Counted from the first letter of the stretch, positions 51,702 through 61,853 are shown. The stretch: 64,000 nt of DNA from Nocardioides marinus (GCA_019801415.1 JAHVJD010000007.1:62001-126000), one strand, 5' to 3'. Numbers and translations are program-made. The notes: generated by a model from the letters alone, not told the origin.

Positions 51702-52955
51702 ATGCGGTTTTCGGGCTGGCGTGTGTTGAAAGAGGGGGTGACCGGCAACACGGGCTGGCGGCCGCAGTGGCGCAATCCGGCGCCGAAGGCCGAATATGAC
51801 GTGGTCATCATCGGCGGTGGCGGTCACGGGTTGGCAACCGCCTATTACTTGGCACGTGAACACGGCATCACCAATGTGGCAGTGCTGGAAAAGGGCTATC
51901 TTGGGGGCGGCAATGTCGGGCGCAACACCACCATCGTGCGCGCCAATTACTATTTGCCGGGCAATTCCGAATTCTACTCTCATTCCCTGAAACTCTGGGA
52001 GGGGCTCGAGCAGGAGTTGAACTACAACGCGATGATGTCGCAGCGTGGGATCATCAACCTGTTCCACAATGATGCGCAGCGTGACGCGGCGGTGCGACGG
52101 GGCAATGCCATCATCAATCAGGGGGATGATGCGGAACTGCTGGGGCGTGACGCGCTGCGCCGCCTGGCGCCCTATCTGAACTTCGACAACAATCGGTTCC
52201 CGATCATGGGTGGTCTGATGCAGCGCCGCGCCGGAACCGCTCGTCATGACGCGGTGGCGTGGGGCTATGCGCGGGCTGCCGACATGCGTGGGGTGGACCT
52301 GATCCAGAACTGCGAGGTGACCGGCATCGACGTGGCGGGCGGCAAGGTGATGGGCGTACAGACCACGCGCGGTCCCATCCGGGCAAAGAAAGTCGCGCTG
52401 GCCGCGGCCGGGCGTTCGGGACAGGTGGCGGCACTTGCCGGGCTGACACTGCCGATAGAAAGCCACGTGCTGCAGGCCTTCGTGTCGGAGGGTCTGAAAC
52501 CGATCGTCGATCATGTCATCACCTTTGCCGAAGGGCATTTGTACATCAGCCAGTCCGACAAGGGCGGGCTGGTGTTCGGCAGCTACCTGGATTTTTACGC
52601 ATCCTACGCCGCGCGGGGAAATCTGCCGATGGCAGAGCATACGATGGAGGCCTGCGTGGCGATGATGCCTGCGCTGGGCAAGGCGCGGCTGTTGCGCAGC
52701 TGGGGCGGCATCATGGACATGACGCCGGATGGCTCCCCCATCATCGACCATGCGCCCATCGACGGGCTCTATCTGAATTGCGGCTGGTGCTATGGCGGTT
52801 TCAAGGCGACGCCGGGCTCGGGCAGCGTCTACGCGCATCTGATCGCCACCGACCGCCCGCATGGCGCGGCGACACGGTTCCGGCTCGACCGGTTCCGCAG
52901 CGGGCGTGGCCTGATGGATGAGGAGGGCACCGGTGCGCAGCATAACCTGCATTGA
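51702..52955 (+). CDS. soxB: Sarcosine oxidase beta subunit
   Basis: Subunit (417 residues) of the heterotetrameric sarcosine oxidase, holding the FAD/FMN-binding dehydrogenase fold: VVIIGGGGHGLATAYYLA near residue 31 and LNCGWCYGGFKATPGSG near the end, close to the covalent flavin site. It oxidises sarcosine to glycine and passes the methylene to tetrahydrofolate. First gene of soxBDAG. Start MRFSGWRVLKEG. Confidence 0.95.
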   Translation: MRFSGWRVLKEGVTGNTGWRPQWRNPAPKAEYDVVIIGGGGHGLATAYYLAREHGITNVAVLEKGYLGGGNVGRNTTIVRANYYLPGNSEFYSHSLKLWEGLEQELNYNAMMSQRGIINLFHNDAQRDAAVRRGNAIINQGDDAELLGRDALRRLAPYLNFDNNRFPIMGGLMQRRAGTARHDAVAWGYARAADMRGVDLIQNCEVTGIDVAGGKVMGVQTTRGPIRAKKVALAAAGRSGQVAALAGLTLPIESHVLQAFVSEGLKPIVDHVITFAEGHLYISQSDKGGLVFGSYLDFYASYAARGNLPMAEHTMEACVAMMPALGKARLLRSWGGIMDMTPDGSPIIDHAPIDGLYLNCGWCYGGFKATPGSGSVYAHLIATDRPHGAATRFRLDRFRSGRGLMDEEGTGAQHNLH

Positions 52956-52969
52956 TCTGCCTCTGGCCT

Positions 52970-53033
52970 TGGCAGGGGGCGCTGCCCCCTCGGCCTTGCG
53001 GCCTCACCCCCGGAGTATTTTTGCAAAGATGAA
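52970..53033 (+). repeat. Rhodobacterales-type short intergenic repeat, copy A
   Basis: Hairpin CAGGGGGC-g-CTGCCCCCT, then CGGCCTTGCGGCC, then GGAGTATTT-N4-AAAGATGAA. The same ending with the same 4-nt gap occurs on the minus strand before recJ (39861-39922). It fills the 90-bp soxB-soxD gap. Confidence 0.65.
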
Positions 53034-53045
53034 GGAGCGCCGGTC

Positions 53046-53315
53046 ATGAGACTTACCTGTCCGCTCTGCGGTGCGCGCGATCACCGCGAATTCTCTTACA
53101 AGGGGGCGGCGGTGCAGCGCCCGGGCGAGGGCGCGGATCTGGAAGCCTGGCACGCCTACGTGAACCTGCGGGAGAACCCGGCAGGCCCGTTGCAGGAGTT
53201 GTGGTTTCACCAGATGGGCTGCGGCGCCTGGCTGAAGATCACCCGCGATACGGTGACCCATGAGATTTCCAACGTCGTGCTGGCGTCAGAGGCCGGGCTG
53301 GGAGGTGCCGCATGA
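53046..53315 (+). CDS. soxD: Sarcosine oxidase delta subunit
   Basis: Small zinc-binding subunit of 89 residues. C5 and C8 (CPLCG) and H55/C59 (FHQMGCGAW) match the SoxD zinc site. It overlaps soxA by 4 bp. Confidence 0.94.
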   Translation: MRLTCPLCGARDHREFSYKGAAVQRPGEGADLEAWHAYVNLRENPAGPLQELWFHQMGCGAWLKITRDTVTHEISNVVLASEAGLGGAA

Positions 53316-56257
53316 GACGTCCGGGAGTCGGCCTGAACCAGGGCGCAAAGCCGGTGACCTTTTCCTTCAACGGCCGCCACATGATGGGGCTGGAGGGCGA
53401 TACGCTGGCTGCGGCGCTCTTGGCGAACGACGTGCACCTGGTGGGCCGTTCGTTCAAGTATCACCGTCCGCGAGGGATCCTGACCGCGGGCAGCGAGGAG
53501 CCGAACGCGCTGGTCACCATCGGCACCGGCGGCCAGCAGGACCCGAATGTGCGGGCCACCCAGCAGGAGTTGTACGAGGGGCTGGAGGCGCGCAGCCAGA
53601 ATTGCTGGCCCAGCGTCGAGCGCGACGTGATGGCGCTGAACGATCTGGCGGCGCCGTTCCTGGGGGCGGGGTTCTACTACAAGACCTTCATGTGGCCCGC
53701 GCCGTTGTGGGAAAAGCTCTATGAGCCGCTGATCCGCCGCGCCGCCGGGCTGGGGGCGCTGTCGGGGGAGCCGGACCCGGACCGCTATGAAAAGGCTTAT
53801 GCCTTCTGCGACGTGCTGGTAATCGGCGCGGGGCCAGCCGGTCTGATGGCGGCGCTGACCGCGGGCCGCGCCGGGGCGGATGTGATCCTGGCAGAGGAAG
53901 ACAGCCGCATGGGCGGCCGCCTGCTGGCCGAGCGCGAAGAGGTCGGCGGCAGGCCCGGTCACGTCTGGGCGGCTGAGGTTCTGGCCGAGCTGGAGGCGAT
54001 GGACAACGTGCGGCTGATGCCGCGAACCGCCGTCACCGGCGCCTATGACCACGGCACCTACGGGGCGCTGGAGCGCGTCTCGCACCACCTGCCGCGCACC
54101 CACTCGCTGAAAGACAGCCACCGGCCGCGCGAATGTTTCTGGCGGATCGTGGCGAAACACGCGGTGCTGGCTGCGGGCGCGATCGAACGCCCGGTGGCCT
54201 TCCGCAACAACGACCGCCCCGGGATCATGATGGCCGGTGCCGTGCGCGCCTATCTGAACCGCTGGGGTGTTGCGCCGGGCGAGCGCGTCACCATCTTTGC
54301 CAACAATGACCAGGCCCATCGAACCGCGCGCGACCTGCATGACGCGGGGGTGCATGTGGCGGCGGTGATCGACAGCCGCCATGACGCGCCGGACGGCGGC
54401 CCTTTCCAGGTGATCCGTGGCGCCCAGGTGTGTGACAGCGCCGGTCGGCAGCGATTGGAGAGCATCACCCTGCGCTCCGTGAGGGGAGAGGAAAAGATCC
54501 AGACCGATTGCCTGGCGATGTCCGGCGGCTGGAACCCGTCGGTGCATTTGACCTGTCACCTGAACGCGCGCCCCGTGTGGAACCGCGAGGCATTGGCCTT
54601 TGTGCCAAGTCCCGGCGCTGTACCGGGCCTGGTCGCGGCGGGCGCCTGTAACGGGACGTTCTCTACCGCAGGCGCATTGCGCGAGGGGGCAGAGGCCGCG
54701 ACATCGGTTCTGGAGGCGCTGGGCCTCCGGCCGCCCGCTTCGGATCTGCCGGATGCGGAGGATGATCCCTATCGCATCGCCGCGCTCTGGGCGGTGCCGG
54801 GCAAGGGGCGCGCCTGGCTTGACTTTCAGAACGATGTCACTGTCAAGGATGTCAGGCAGGCGGCTGGCGAGAACTTCCGTTCGGTTGAGCACATGAAGCG
54901 CTACACCACGCAAGGCATGGCGACCGATCAGGGCAAGAACTCCAACGTGGCGGCGCTGGCAGTGCTGGCCGATGTCACCGGGCGCACGATTGCCGAGACC
55001 GGAACCACCACCTTCCGCCCGCCATTTGTGCCGGTGTCCATCGGCGCCATGGGGGGCGGGGCCGCGGGTCAGGGCTTCAAGCCGCAGCGCTTCCTGACCT
55101 CCCATGCTGAAAACGAGGCCCGGCGCGCGCATCAGCTGGAGGTCGGCCTTTGGTACCGCGCGGCCTATTTTCCGCAGCCGGGCGAAACGAACTGGCGACA
55201 GTCCTGCGACCGCGAGGCGGCGATGGTGCGCAAAACGGTTGGCATCTGCGATGTCTCGACCCTCGGCAAGATCGACGTGCAGGGGGCGGATGCGGGCAAG
55301 TTTCTCGACTTCCTCTACACCAACACGATGAGCACGCTGAAACCGGGCAAGGTCCGCTACGGGCTGATGTTGCGCGAGGACGGTTTCGTCATGGACGACG
55401 GTACCTGCGCGCGGCTGGATGACCATCATTTCCTCGTCACCACCACCACCGCGGCTGCGGGCGAGGTGATGGCGCATATGGAGTTCGTCAGCCAGGTGTT
55501 GCGTCCGGACTGGGACGTGCGCTTTGTCTCGGTGACCGAACAATGGGCCCAGTTCGCCGTTGCCGGGCCGAAATCACGCGCGCTGTTGAACGGCTTGCTG
55601 GAGGAAGAGGTCACGGGCGAGACCTGGCCCTTCATGGGCTGCGGTGCGGCGACTGTGCAGGGCGTGCGCGGGCGGCTGTTCCGCATCTCCTTTTCGGGGG
55701 AGCACGCGTATGAGCTGGCGGTGCCAGCGCGTTATGGCGAAAGCCTGTACCGCCTGTTGCTGAACCGGGCCGAAGCACTGGAGGGTGGTCCGTATGGCAT
55801 GGAGGCACTGAATGTTCTGCGGATCGAGAAGGGGCTGATTACCCATGCCGAAATCAACGGCACCGTGACCGCCGGGGATCTGGGGCTGCAGGGCATGATG
55901 TCGAGCAAGAAGGATTTCATCGGCAAGGCAATGGCGGGCCGCGAAGGCCTGTTGGCAGACGATCGCATGCAGCTGGTGGGGCTGAAACCGGCTGGGGCCG
56001 CCAAGGAAATCACCGCCGGTGCGCACCTGTTCGCACCGGGCGATCCGGTGGAGCGGGTCTATGATCTCGGCCATGTGACCTCGGCCGCATTTTCGCCTGC
56101 GCTGGGCCATCCCATCGGCCTCGGCTTTCTGAAGGAGGGCCGCAGCCGCATTGGAGAGACCGTGCGCATGGTCGATCACATGCGGGGTGCCGACACCCTG
56201 TGCGAAGTGGTGTCCCCAGTGTTCTACGACCCGGAAGGAGAGCGAGCCCGTGGCTGA
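53312..56257 (+). CDS. soxA: Sarcosine oxidase alpha subunit
   Basis: Large subunit of 981 residues. N-terminal 2Fe-2S-ferredoxin-like part (GDTLAAALLANDVHLVGRSFKYHRPRG, in parts), NAD-binding domain (LVIGAGPAGLMAALTAGRAG near residue 171), and a C-terminal aminomethyltransferase/GcvT-like domain (about 600-970) that forms 5,10-methylene-tetrahydrofolate. Ends overlapping soxG. Confidence 0.95.
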   Translation: MRRPGVGLNQGAKPVTFSFNGRHMMGLEGDTLAAALLANDVHLVGRSFKYHRPRGILTAGSEEPNALVTIGTGGQQDPNVRATQQELYEGLEARSQNCWPSVERDVMALNDLAAPFLGAGFYYKTFMWPAPLWEKLYEPLIRRAAGLGALSGEPDPDRYEKAYAFCDVLVIGAGPAGLMAALTAGRAGADVILAEEDSRMGGRLLAEREEVGGRPGHVWAAEVLAELEAMDNVRLMPRTAVTGAYDHGTYGALERVSHHLPRTHSLKDSHRPRECFWRIVAKHAVLAAGAIERPVAFRNNDRPGIMMAGAVRAYLNRWGVAPGERVTIFANNDQAHRTARDLHDAGVHVAAVIDSRHDAPDGGPFQVIRGAQVCDSAGRQRLESITLRSVRGEEKIQTDCLAMSGGWNPSVHLTCHLNARPVWNREALAFVPSPGAVPGLVAAGACNGTFSTAGALREGAEAATSVLEALGLRPPASDLPDAEDDPYRIAALWAVPGKGRAWLDFQNDVTVKDVRQAAGENFRSVEHMKRYTTQGMATDQGKNSNVAALAVLADVTGRTIAETGTTTFRPPFVPVSIGAMGGGAAGQGFKPQRFLTSHAENEARRAHQLEVGLWYRAAYFPQPGETNWRQSCDREAAMVRKTVGICDVSTLGKIDVQGADAGKFLDFLYTNTMSTLKPGKVRYGLMLREDGFVMDDGTCARLDDHHFLVTTTTAAAGEVMAHMEFVSQVLRPDWDVRFVSVTEQWAQFAVAGPKSRALLNGLLEEEVTGETWPFMGCGAATVQGVRGRLFRISFSGEHAYELAVPARYGESLYRLLLNRAEALEGGPYGMEALNVLRIEKGLITHAEINGTVTAGDLGLQGMMSSKKDFIGKAMAGREGLLADDRMQLVGLKPAGAAKEITAGAHLFAPGDPVERVYDLGHVTSAAFSPALGHPIGLGFLKEGRSRIGETVRMVDHMRGADTLCEVVSPVFYDPEGERARG

Positions 56258-56795
56258 CCTGATTGCAAAAAGCCCCTGTGACGGGCTGCTGCCGGTAACC
56301 GTCGGCGGCATGAAGCTGACCGAGGAACACCCCGGCCAGATGTGGTCGATCGCCCCGTTCAAAGGGCAGCAGAAAGCGCTGGATGAAGCGTTGCAGGCGG
56401 CGCATGGCATGGGGTTGCCGTCAGTGAACCGGGCGACCGGCAAGGCGGGGAACCGGGCACTCTGGTTTGGCCGGGACATGATCCTGCTGATCGGGCCGGA
56501 GCCGGATCGCAGGCTGGCGGACCACGCCGCGCTGACCGATCAGAGCGATGCCTGGGCGGTGGTGAAGCTCGAAGGAGAGAGGGGCGAGGACGTGCTTGCC
56601 CGGCTGGTGCCCGTGGATCTGCGGCCGCAGGTCTTCAAGCGTGGTCACACCCTGCGCACGGAGCTGAAGCACATGATGGCCTCGATCACCCGCATTGGCG
56701 CGCAGTCGTTTCAGATCATGGTCTTTCGCTCCATGGCCAGGACGCTGGTCCATGATCTGAAAACAGCCATGGAAGCTGTCGCGGCGCGGGGGTAG
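56250..56795 (+). CDS. soxG: Sarcosine oxidase gamma subunit
   Basis: Subunit of 181 residues (VADLIAKSPCDGLLPV ... LTDQSDAWAVVKLEGERGEDVLARLVPVDL in parts). GTG 56250 is the start: GGAAGGAG lies 9 bp before it, and the frame overlaps soxA by 8 bp. The C-terminal half resembles the GcvT-like fold of SoxG. Confidence 0.92.
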   Translation: MADLIAKSPCDGLLPVTVGGMKLTEEHPGQMWSIAPFKGQQKALDEALQAAHGMGLPSVNRATGKAGNRALWFGRDMILLIGPEPDRRLADHAALTDQSDAWAVVKLEGERGEDVLARLVPVDLRPQVFKRGHTLRTELKHMMASITRIGAQSFQIMVFRSMARTLVHDLKTAMEAVAARG

Positions 56796-56832
56796 TCTGC
56801 TTGGATCACCAACTGATTCCCGGAGTGCGTCC

Positions 56833-57171
56833 ATGATTCGCATCGCCCTCGCAGTCGCCGTCCTGGCGGCGCCGGTCTATGCTTCTGAAACCAAAGAGGA
56901 AAGCTGCAAGTATCAAGGGCAGGTCATGGCCGCGGTTCAGCAGGCGCGACTGGATCGGGTGAAGCAGGAAGACGTGGAACAGGTCATTCTGGACAGCGAA
57001 CACGACTGGCCCGCGGCCTATTCCAATGCCATCCCGCAACTGGCAAGCCACGTCTATTCCATGACGCGGCGCGATCTGAAAAACATCGATCTCGGTGCCG
57101 TCTTTGAACAGCAGTGCCTGCAGAACTGGGATCAGATCCAGGCGATGCAGAAACAACTGAAGTCGAACTGA
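56833..57171 (+). CDS. Hypothetical periplasmic protein before dnaG
   Basis: Protein of 112 residues with a signal peptide (MIRIALAVAVLAAPVYAS). The mature part is helical with two cysteines (near residues 26 and 95), possibly a disulfide. It resembles no recognised family. One bp separates its stop from the dnaG start, so it is the first gene of this unit. Confidence 0.75.
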   Translation: MIRIALAVAVLAAPVYASETKEESCKYQGQVMAAVQQARLDRVKQEDVEQVILDSEHDWPAAYSNAIPQLASHVYSMTRRDLKNIDLGAVFEQQCLQNWDQIQAMQKQLKSN

Positions 57172-57172
57172 T

Positions 57173-59170
57173 ATGGCCCTGCCGCCCGGCTTTCTGGATG
57201 AATTGCGCACCCGCATCAGCCTGTCTGATGTTGTCGGGCGCAAGGTCATGTGGGATCAGCGCAAGTCGCAGCCGGGCAAAGGCGATTTCTGGAGCCCATG
57301 CCCGTTCCACCACGAAAAGACCGCCTCGTTCCATGTCGAGGACCGCAAGGGGTTCTATTATTGCTTCGGTTGCCACGCCAAGGGCGATGCGCTGAAGTTC
57401 GTGCAGGAGACCGAGAACGTCAGCTTCATGGAGGCGGTGGAAATCCTGGCGCAGGAAGCGGGCATGGAGATGCCCAAGCGCGATCCGCGCGCGCAGGAAA
57501 AACAGGATCGCCGTACCCTGCTGGCCGATGTCATGGAACAGGCGGTCCAGTATTTCCGGCTGCAGTTGAAAACCAATGCAGCCGCCGAGGCGCGCGCCTA
57601 TCTGCAGCGTCGGGGGCTGACAGGGCAGGCGCTGGAGCGCTGGGAGATCGGTTTCGCGCCCAATGGCTGGCAGAACCTGTGGGACGCCCTGCGCGGCAAG
57701 AATGTGCCCGAGGATCTGATCATCGGTGCGGGCCTCGCCAAACCCTCGACCAAGGGCGGCAAGCCCTATGACACCTTCCGCAACCGGATCATGTTCCCGA
57801 TCCGCGACGCCCGCGGCCGCGCCATTGCGTTTGGCGGCCGGGCGATGGATCCGAATGATAACGCCAAGTACCTGAATTCGCCCGAGACCGAGCTGTTCGA
57901 CAAGGGGCGCAGCCTCTACAATCACGGACCGGCCCGGGCGGCCTCGGGCCGTGGCGCGCAGCTGATCGTGGCCGAGGGCTACATGGATGTGATCGCGCTG
58001 GCAGAGGGCGGCTTTCCGTCCTCGGTCGCGCCATTGGGCACCGCGATCACCGAAAACCAGCTGCAGATGCTGTGGCGGATGTCTGATGAACCGATTATCG
58101 CGCTGGACGGCGACAAGGCGGGGTTGCGTGCGGCCATGCGCCTGATCGACCTCGCCCTGCCGCTTCTCGAAGCCGGCAAGAGCTTGCGCTTTGCCATCAT
58201 GCCGGACGGCAAGGACCCCGACGACATGATCCGCAGCGACGGTCCCGAGGCCGTGCAGGCGGTGCTGGATCAGGCGATCCCTATGGTGAAGCTGCTGTGG
58301 CAGCGCGAAACCGAGGGCAAGGTCTTTGACAGCCCCGAGCGCAAGGCGGCGCTGGACAAGGCGTTGCGTGAAAAGATCCGGCTGATCCGCGACCCGTCGA
58401 TCCGCAAACACTACGGCGAAGACATCAAGGAGATGCGCTGGCAGCTGTTCCGGGGCAATCGGGGCGGCGGTGGCGGCGGGTTCCAGCAGCGCGGCGGCAA
58501 GGGCGGTGGGTTCCGCGATGGCGCCCGCGCGCCCTGGAAACCGGGCAAGGGCTTTGGCGTCATCCCGCAGCCACGGGCCACGACGCGGGCCTCCCTTGTG
58601 GCGGCGGCGGCGGACGAATCCTTTGCCGCGATGCGCGAGGCGGTGATCCTCGCCACCGCCATCACCACGCCAGCGGTGATCCCGCAGTTCGAAACAAGCC
58701 TCGAACGCCTGCAATGTGCCGACCCGGATCTGGCGGCGCTGCGCGATCTGGTGCTGCGCCACGGCATCGACGCGCCAGAGCGGCTGCGCGAAGAAATCGA
58801 CTGGGCTTTGGGCCCGCAGGCCCTTGAAAACCTCTTCGGCCTTCGCCATGTGGCAATCATTCCCTGCCTGCGCAAACCCGGCGATATCGAGCTGGCCAGC
58901 ATGACCCTGGCCGAGGAACTGGCCAAGCTGGAGGCGCGGCGCGGGCTGGATGCGGAACTGGCCGAGGCGGAGGAGGATCTGGATGGGCTGGCGGATGAGG
59001 CGCTGACCTGGCGCCTGCGACAGGCCGCGGAGGCGAGAAACCGGGCATTGCGCAGTGAAAATGAAGACAAGGCAACCTATGACGTGGGCAAGAATGGCGC
59101 CCGGCTCAACCGGGATGAGCGCGACGCCTTTGGGGCCCTTTTGGATCGCATAGGCTTTTCCGAGAAGTGA
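57173..59170 (+). CDS. dnaG: DNA primase
   Basis: Replication primase, 665 residues. CHC2 zinc finger CPFHHEKTASFHVEDRKG ... CFGCH (about 42-67), catalytic core and TOPRIM domain (VAEGYMDVIAL, LDGDKAG). A Gly-rich disordered linker (about 430-460, RGGGGGGFQQRGGKGGG-like) precedes the helicase-binding C-domain. ATG 57173 lies immediately after the previous stop. Confidence 0.95.
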   Translation: MALPPGFLDELRTRISLSDVVGRKVMWDQRKSQPGKGDFWSPCPFHHEKTASFHVEDRKGFYYCFGCHAKGDALKFVQETENVSFMEAVEILAQEAGMEMPKRDPRAQEKQDRRTLLADVMEQAVQYFRLQLKTNAAAEARAYLQRRGLTGQALERWEIGFAPNGWQNLWDALRGKNVPEDLIIGAGLAKPSTKGGKPYDTFRNRIMFPIRDARGRAIAFGGRAMDPNDNAKYLNSPETELFDKGRSLYNHGPARAASGRGAQLIVAEGYMDVIALAEGGFPSSVAPLGTAITENQLQMLWRMSDEPIIALDGDKAGLRAAMRLIDLALPLLEAGKSLRFAIMPDGKDPDDMIRSDGPEAVQAVLDQAIPMVKLLWQRETEGKVFDSPERKAALDKALREKIRLIRDPSIRKHYGEDIKEMRWQLFRGNRGGGGGGFQQRGGKGGGFRDGARAPWKPGKGFGVIPQPRATTRASLVAAAADESFAAMREAVILATAITTPAVIPQFETSLERLQCADPDLAALRDLVLRHGIDAPERLREEIDWALGPQALENLFGLRHVAIIPCLRKPGDIELASMTLAEELAKLEARRGLDAELAEAEEDLDGLADEALTWRLRQAAEARNRALRSENEDKATYDVGKNGARLNRDERDAFGALLDRIGFSEK

Positions 59171-59234
59171 CACGCAGGGGGTGATTCTGCGTTTTGCTAA
59201 GGAAGAGCACAGGAAAATTGGGTAAACGGGGTGA

Positions 59235-59275
59235 CGAATCAGATGATCGCGCTAATGATTCGGCTCAGCGAATCA
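59235..59275. promoter_or_regulatory. Three GANTC heptamers before rpoD (CGAATCA / TGATTCG / CGAATCA)
   Basis: CGAATCA at 59235-59241 and 59269-59275 and its complement TGATTCG at 59256-59262. The last two form a perfect inverted repeat (TGATTCG-gctcag-CGAATCA). Each holds a GANTC, the CcrM methylation target of alphaproteobacteria. The cluster ends 28 bp before the rpoD start. Confidence 0.6.
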
Positions 59276-59302
59276 CCCGCAGCCCCTGATATGGAGCATT
59301 GA

Positions 59303-61291
59303 ATGGCCGCCAAAGACACCGACGACCGCAAACCTGACGATCAGGATGCCGAAATCTCCCTCGACATGAGCCAGGCTCAGGTCAAGAAGATGATCGCGGA
59401 GGCCCGCGAGAAAGGCTACATCACCTACGATCAGCTCAATCAGGTTCTGCCGCCGGATCAGGTCAGCTCGGAACAGATCGAAGACGTGATGTCGATGCTC
59501 AGCGAAATGGGCATCAACATCATCGAGGACGAAGAGGCCGAGGAAGAGGAAAACAAGGGCACCACCGACCTTGTGACCACCGAAGGCCCGCGCGAGGTCG
59601 CGCTGGCCGGCGCGCAGACCGAGAAGCTGGACCGCACCGATGACCCGGTGCGCATGTACCTGCGCGAGATGGGCTCGGTCGAACTGCTGAGCCGCGAAGG
59701 CGAGATCGCGATTGCGAAACGCATCGAGGCGGGACGCAACACGATGATCGCGGGGCTGTGCGAAAGCCCGCTGACCTTCCAGGCGATCACCATCTGGCAT
59801 GACGAACTTCTGTCCGAGGACATCCTGCTGCGCGACGTCATCGATCTGGAGGCCACCTTCGGCAACCAGCTGGACGAGGACGGGGAAGAGGAGCCGGTTG
59901 TCGATCCCTCCGCGGTCCAGGCCACCAAGCCGAGCGCCAAGGACGAAGGCCCGGAGCTGGATGCCGATGGCAATCCGATCTCCAAGGACGATGACGACGA
60001 CGACGAGGACGAGCAGGCCAACATGTCGCTGGCCGCGATGGAGGCTGCGCTCAAGGATCGGGTGCTGACCACGCTGGAGCGGATCTCCACCGACTTCGCC
60101 GAGCTGAGCGAGATGCAGGACAGCCGGATCTCGGCCACCCTGAACGAGGACGGCTCGTTCAGCGCGCAGGACGAGGCGCGCTATCAGCAGCTGCGCTCGG
60201 AGATCGTCGAGCTGGTGAACGGCCTGCACCTGCACAACAACCGCATCGAGGCGCTGATCGACCAGCTTTACGGCATCAACCGCCGCATCATGCAGATCGA
60301 CAGCGCGATGGTGAAGCTCGCCGACCAGGCCCGCATCAACCGCAAGGAATTCATCGAGGCCTACCGTGGCCGCGAACTGGATCCGAACTGGCTGTCGGAG
60401 ATGGCCGAAAAGCCGGGGCGCGGCTGGCAGATGTTCATCGAACGCTCCACCGACAAGGTCGAAGAGCTGCGTGCCGACATGGCCCAGGTCGGCCAGTATG
60501 TCGGCCTCGACATCTCGGAATTCCGCCGCATCGTGCAGCAGGTCCAGAAGGGCGAGAAGGAAGCCCGCCAGGCCAAGAAGGAAATGGTCGAGGCCAACCT
60601 GCGGCTGGTGATCTCGATCGCCAAGAAATACACCAACCGCGGGCTGCAGTTCCTTGACCTGATCCAGGAAGGCAACATCGGCCTGATGAAGGCGGTGGAC
60701 AAGTTCGAATACCGCCGCGGTTACAAGTTCTCGACCTATGCGACCTGGTGGATCCGCCAGGCGATCACCCGCTCGATCGCGGATCAGGCGCGTACCATCC
60801 GGATCCCGGTCCACATGATCGAGACCATCAACAAGCTGGTCCGCACCGGCCGCCAGATGCTGCACGAGATTGGCCGCGAGCCGACCCCGGAAGAACTGGC
60901 AGAAAAGCTGCAGATGCCGCTCGAAAAGGTCCGCAAGGTGATGAAGATCGCCAAGGAACCGATCTCGCTCGAGACCCCGATCGGGGACGAGGAAGATTCG
61001 CAGCTGGGCGATTTCATCGAGGACAAGAACGCGGTGCTGCCGCTCGACAGCGCCATTCAGGAAAACCTCAAGGAAACCACCACCCGAGTTCTGGCGTCGC
61101 TCACCCCGCGCGAGGAGCGGGTTCTGCGGATGCGTTTCGGCATCGGCATGAACACCGACCACACGCTGGAGGAAGTCGGCCAGCAGTTCAGCGTGACCCG
61201 CGAACGGATCCGCCAGATCGAGGCCAAGGCGCTGAGGAAGCTCAAGCACCCCAGCCGCAGCCGCAAGCTGCGCAGCTTCCTGGATCAGTAA
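59303..61291 (+). CDS. rpoD: Primary RNA polymerase sigma factor RpoD (sigma-70)
   Basis: Housekeeping sigma factor, 662 residues. Region 1.1 acidic start, a long acidic non-conserved insert (about 185-245), then region 1.2 ([20 protein letters not shown]), region 2 ([18 protein letters not shown] ... [18 protein letters not shown]), region 3 ([17 protein letters not shown]) and region 4 ([27 protein letters not shown] and the [20 protein letters not shown]; pieces). All segments intact. Follows dnaG as in the macromolecular-synthesis operon, with its own 131-bp upstream region. Confidence 0.97.
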   Translation: MAAKDTDDRKPDDQDAEISLDMSQAQVKKMIAEAREKGYITYDQLNQVLPPDQVSSEQIEDVMSMLSEMGINIIEDEEAEEEENKGTTDLVTTEGPREVALAGAQTEKLDRTDDPVRMYLREMGSVELLSREGEIAIAKRIEAGRNTMIAGLCESPLTFQAITIWHDELLSEDILLRDVIDLEATFGNQLDEDGEEEPVVDPSAVQATKPSAKDEGPELDADGNPISKDDDDDDEDEQANMSLAAMEAALKDRVLTTLERISTDFAELSEMQDSRISATLNEDGSFSAQDEARYQQLRSEIVELVNGLHLHNNRIEALIDQLYGINRRIMQIDSAMVKLADQARINRKEFIEAYRGRELDPNWLSEMAEKPGRGWQMFIERSTDKVEELRADMAQVGQYVGLDISEFRRIVQQVQKGEKEARQAKKEMVEANLRLVISIAKKYTNRGLQFLDLIQEGNIGLMKAVDKFEYRRGYKFSTYATWWIRQAITRSIADQARTIRIPVHMIETINKLVRTGRQMLHEIGREPTPEELAEKLQMPLEKVRKVMKIAKEPISLETPIGDEEDSQLGDFIEDKNAVLPLDSAIQENLKETTTRVLASLTPREERVLRMRFGIGMNTDHTLEEVGQQFSVTRERIRQIEAKALRKLKHPSRSRKLRSFLDQ

Positions 61292-61296
61292 TTTCG

Positions 61297-61322
61297 AAAG
61301 GCGCCCTGCGGGGCGCCTTTTT
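61297..61322 (+). terminator. Rho-independent terminator after rpoD
   Basis: AAAGGCGCC-ctgcgg-GGCGCCTTT then TTT, six bases after the rpoD stop. Confidence 0.92.
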
Positions 61323-61407
61323 CGTTTGCGCGACGGCCGTTCATAAGTGGCTGGTCACTCCGTTGAATTGCAGGCATGGTCTCCTGCAAGCCGACGACGT
61401 TGAACGG

Positions 61408-61851
61408 ATGGACGAATTTGGCATGACGAACACCCCACAGTTTTCGGGTCGAGACCTCATCGTCTTCGATGGCTCCTGCGTGCTGTGTTCCGGCTTCTTC
61501 CGCTTCATGCTGCGCCATGACCGGGCCGGGCGGTTCAGCTTCGCCACCGCGCAATCGCCGCTGGGTCAGCAGCTTTACCGCGATCTTGGCCTGCCTGCGG
61601 ACGATTTCGAGACCAACCTTGTGATCGTCGACGGCCAGCCCCATCAGCGCCTTGATGCCTTTGCCGCGGCGATGCGGGCGCTGCCCAGGCCCTGGCCGGT
61701 GCTATCGCTGTGTCGCTTTTTGCCACGGCGACTGAAGGATGCGTTGTATTTCACCATCGCCCGCAACCGCTACCGGCTGTTCGGTCGGCAAGACAGCTGT
61801 CCCGTCCCCAGCCCGCAGATCCGTGCCCGCTTTGCGGCTGGGGGGCTGTGA
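61408..61851 (+). CDS. DUF393 / DCC-family thiol-disulfide oxidoreductase-like protein
   Basis: Protein of 147 residues with the DCC motif DGSCVLCSG (C-x2-C) near residue 22-30, as in the DUF393 family (YuxK-like). Function unknown; thioredoxin-like by fold. Start MDEFGMTNTP at 61408; MTNTPQFSG at 61423 is equally possible. Ends on the GTG/ATG start region of the DUF4166 gene. Confidence 0.85.
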   Translation: MDEFGMTNTPQFSGRDLIVFDGSCVLCSGFFRFMLRHDRAGRFSFATAQSPLGQQLYRDLGLPADDFETNLVIVDGQPHQRLDAFAAAMRALPRPWPVLSLCRFLPRRLKDALYFTIARNRYRLFGRQDSCPVPSPQIRARFAAGGL

Positions 61852-61853
61852 GC

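Noticed and set aside
51672-52952. Long minus-strand open frame antisense to soxB
   Set aside because: GC-rich shadow frame; soxB on the plus strand has strong family motifs.
53207-55543. A 778-residue minus-strand open frame inside soxA
   Set aside because: Antisense to a clear soxA; no domain and His/Arg/Gly-biased composition typical of shadow frames.
59273-61249. A 658-residue minus-strand open frame antisense to rpoD
   Set aside because: Shadow of the conserved sigma-70 gene.
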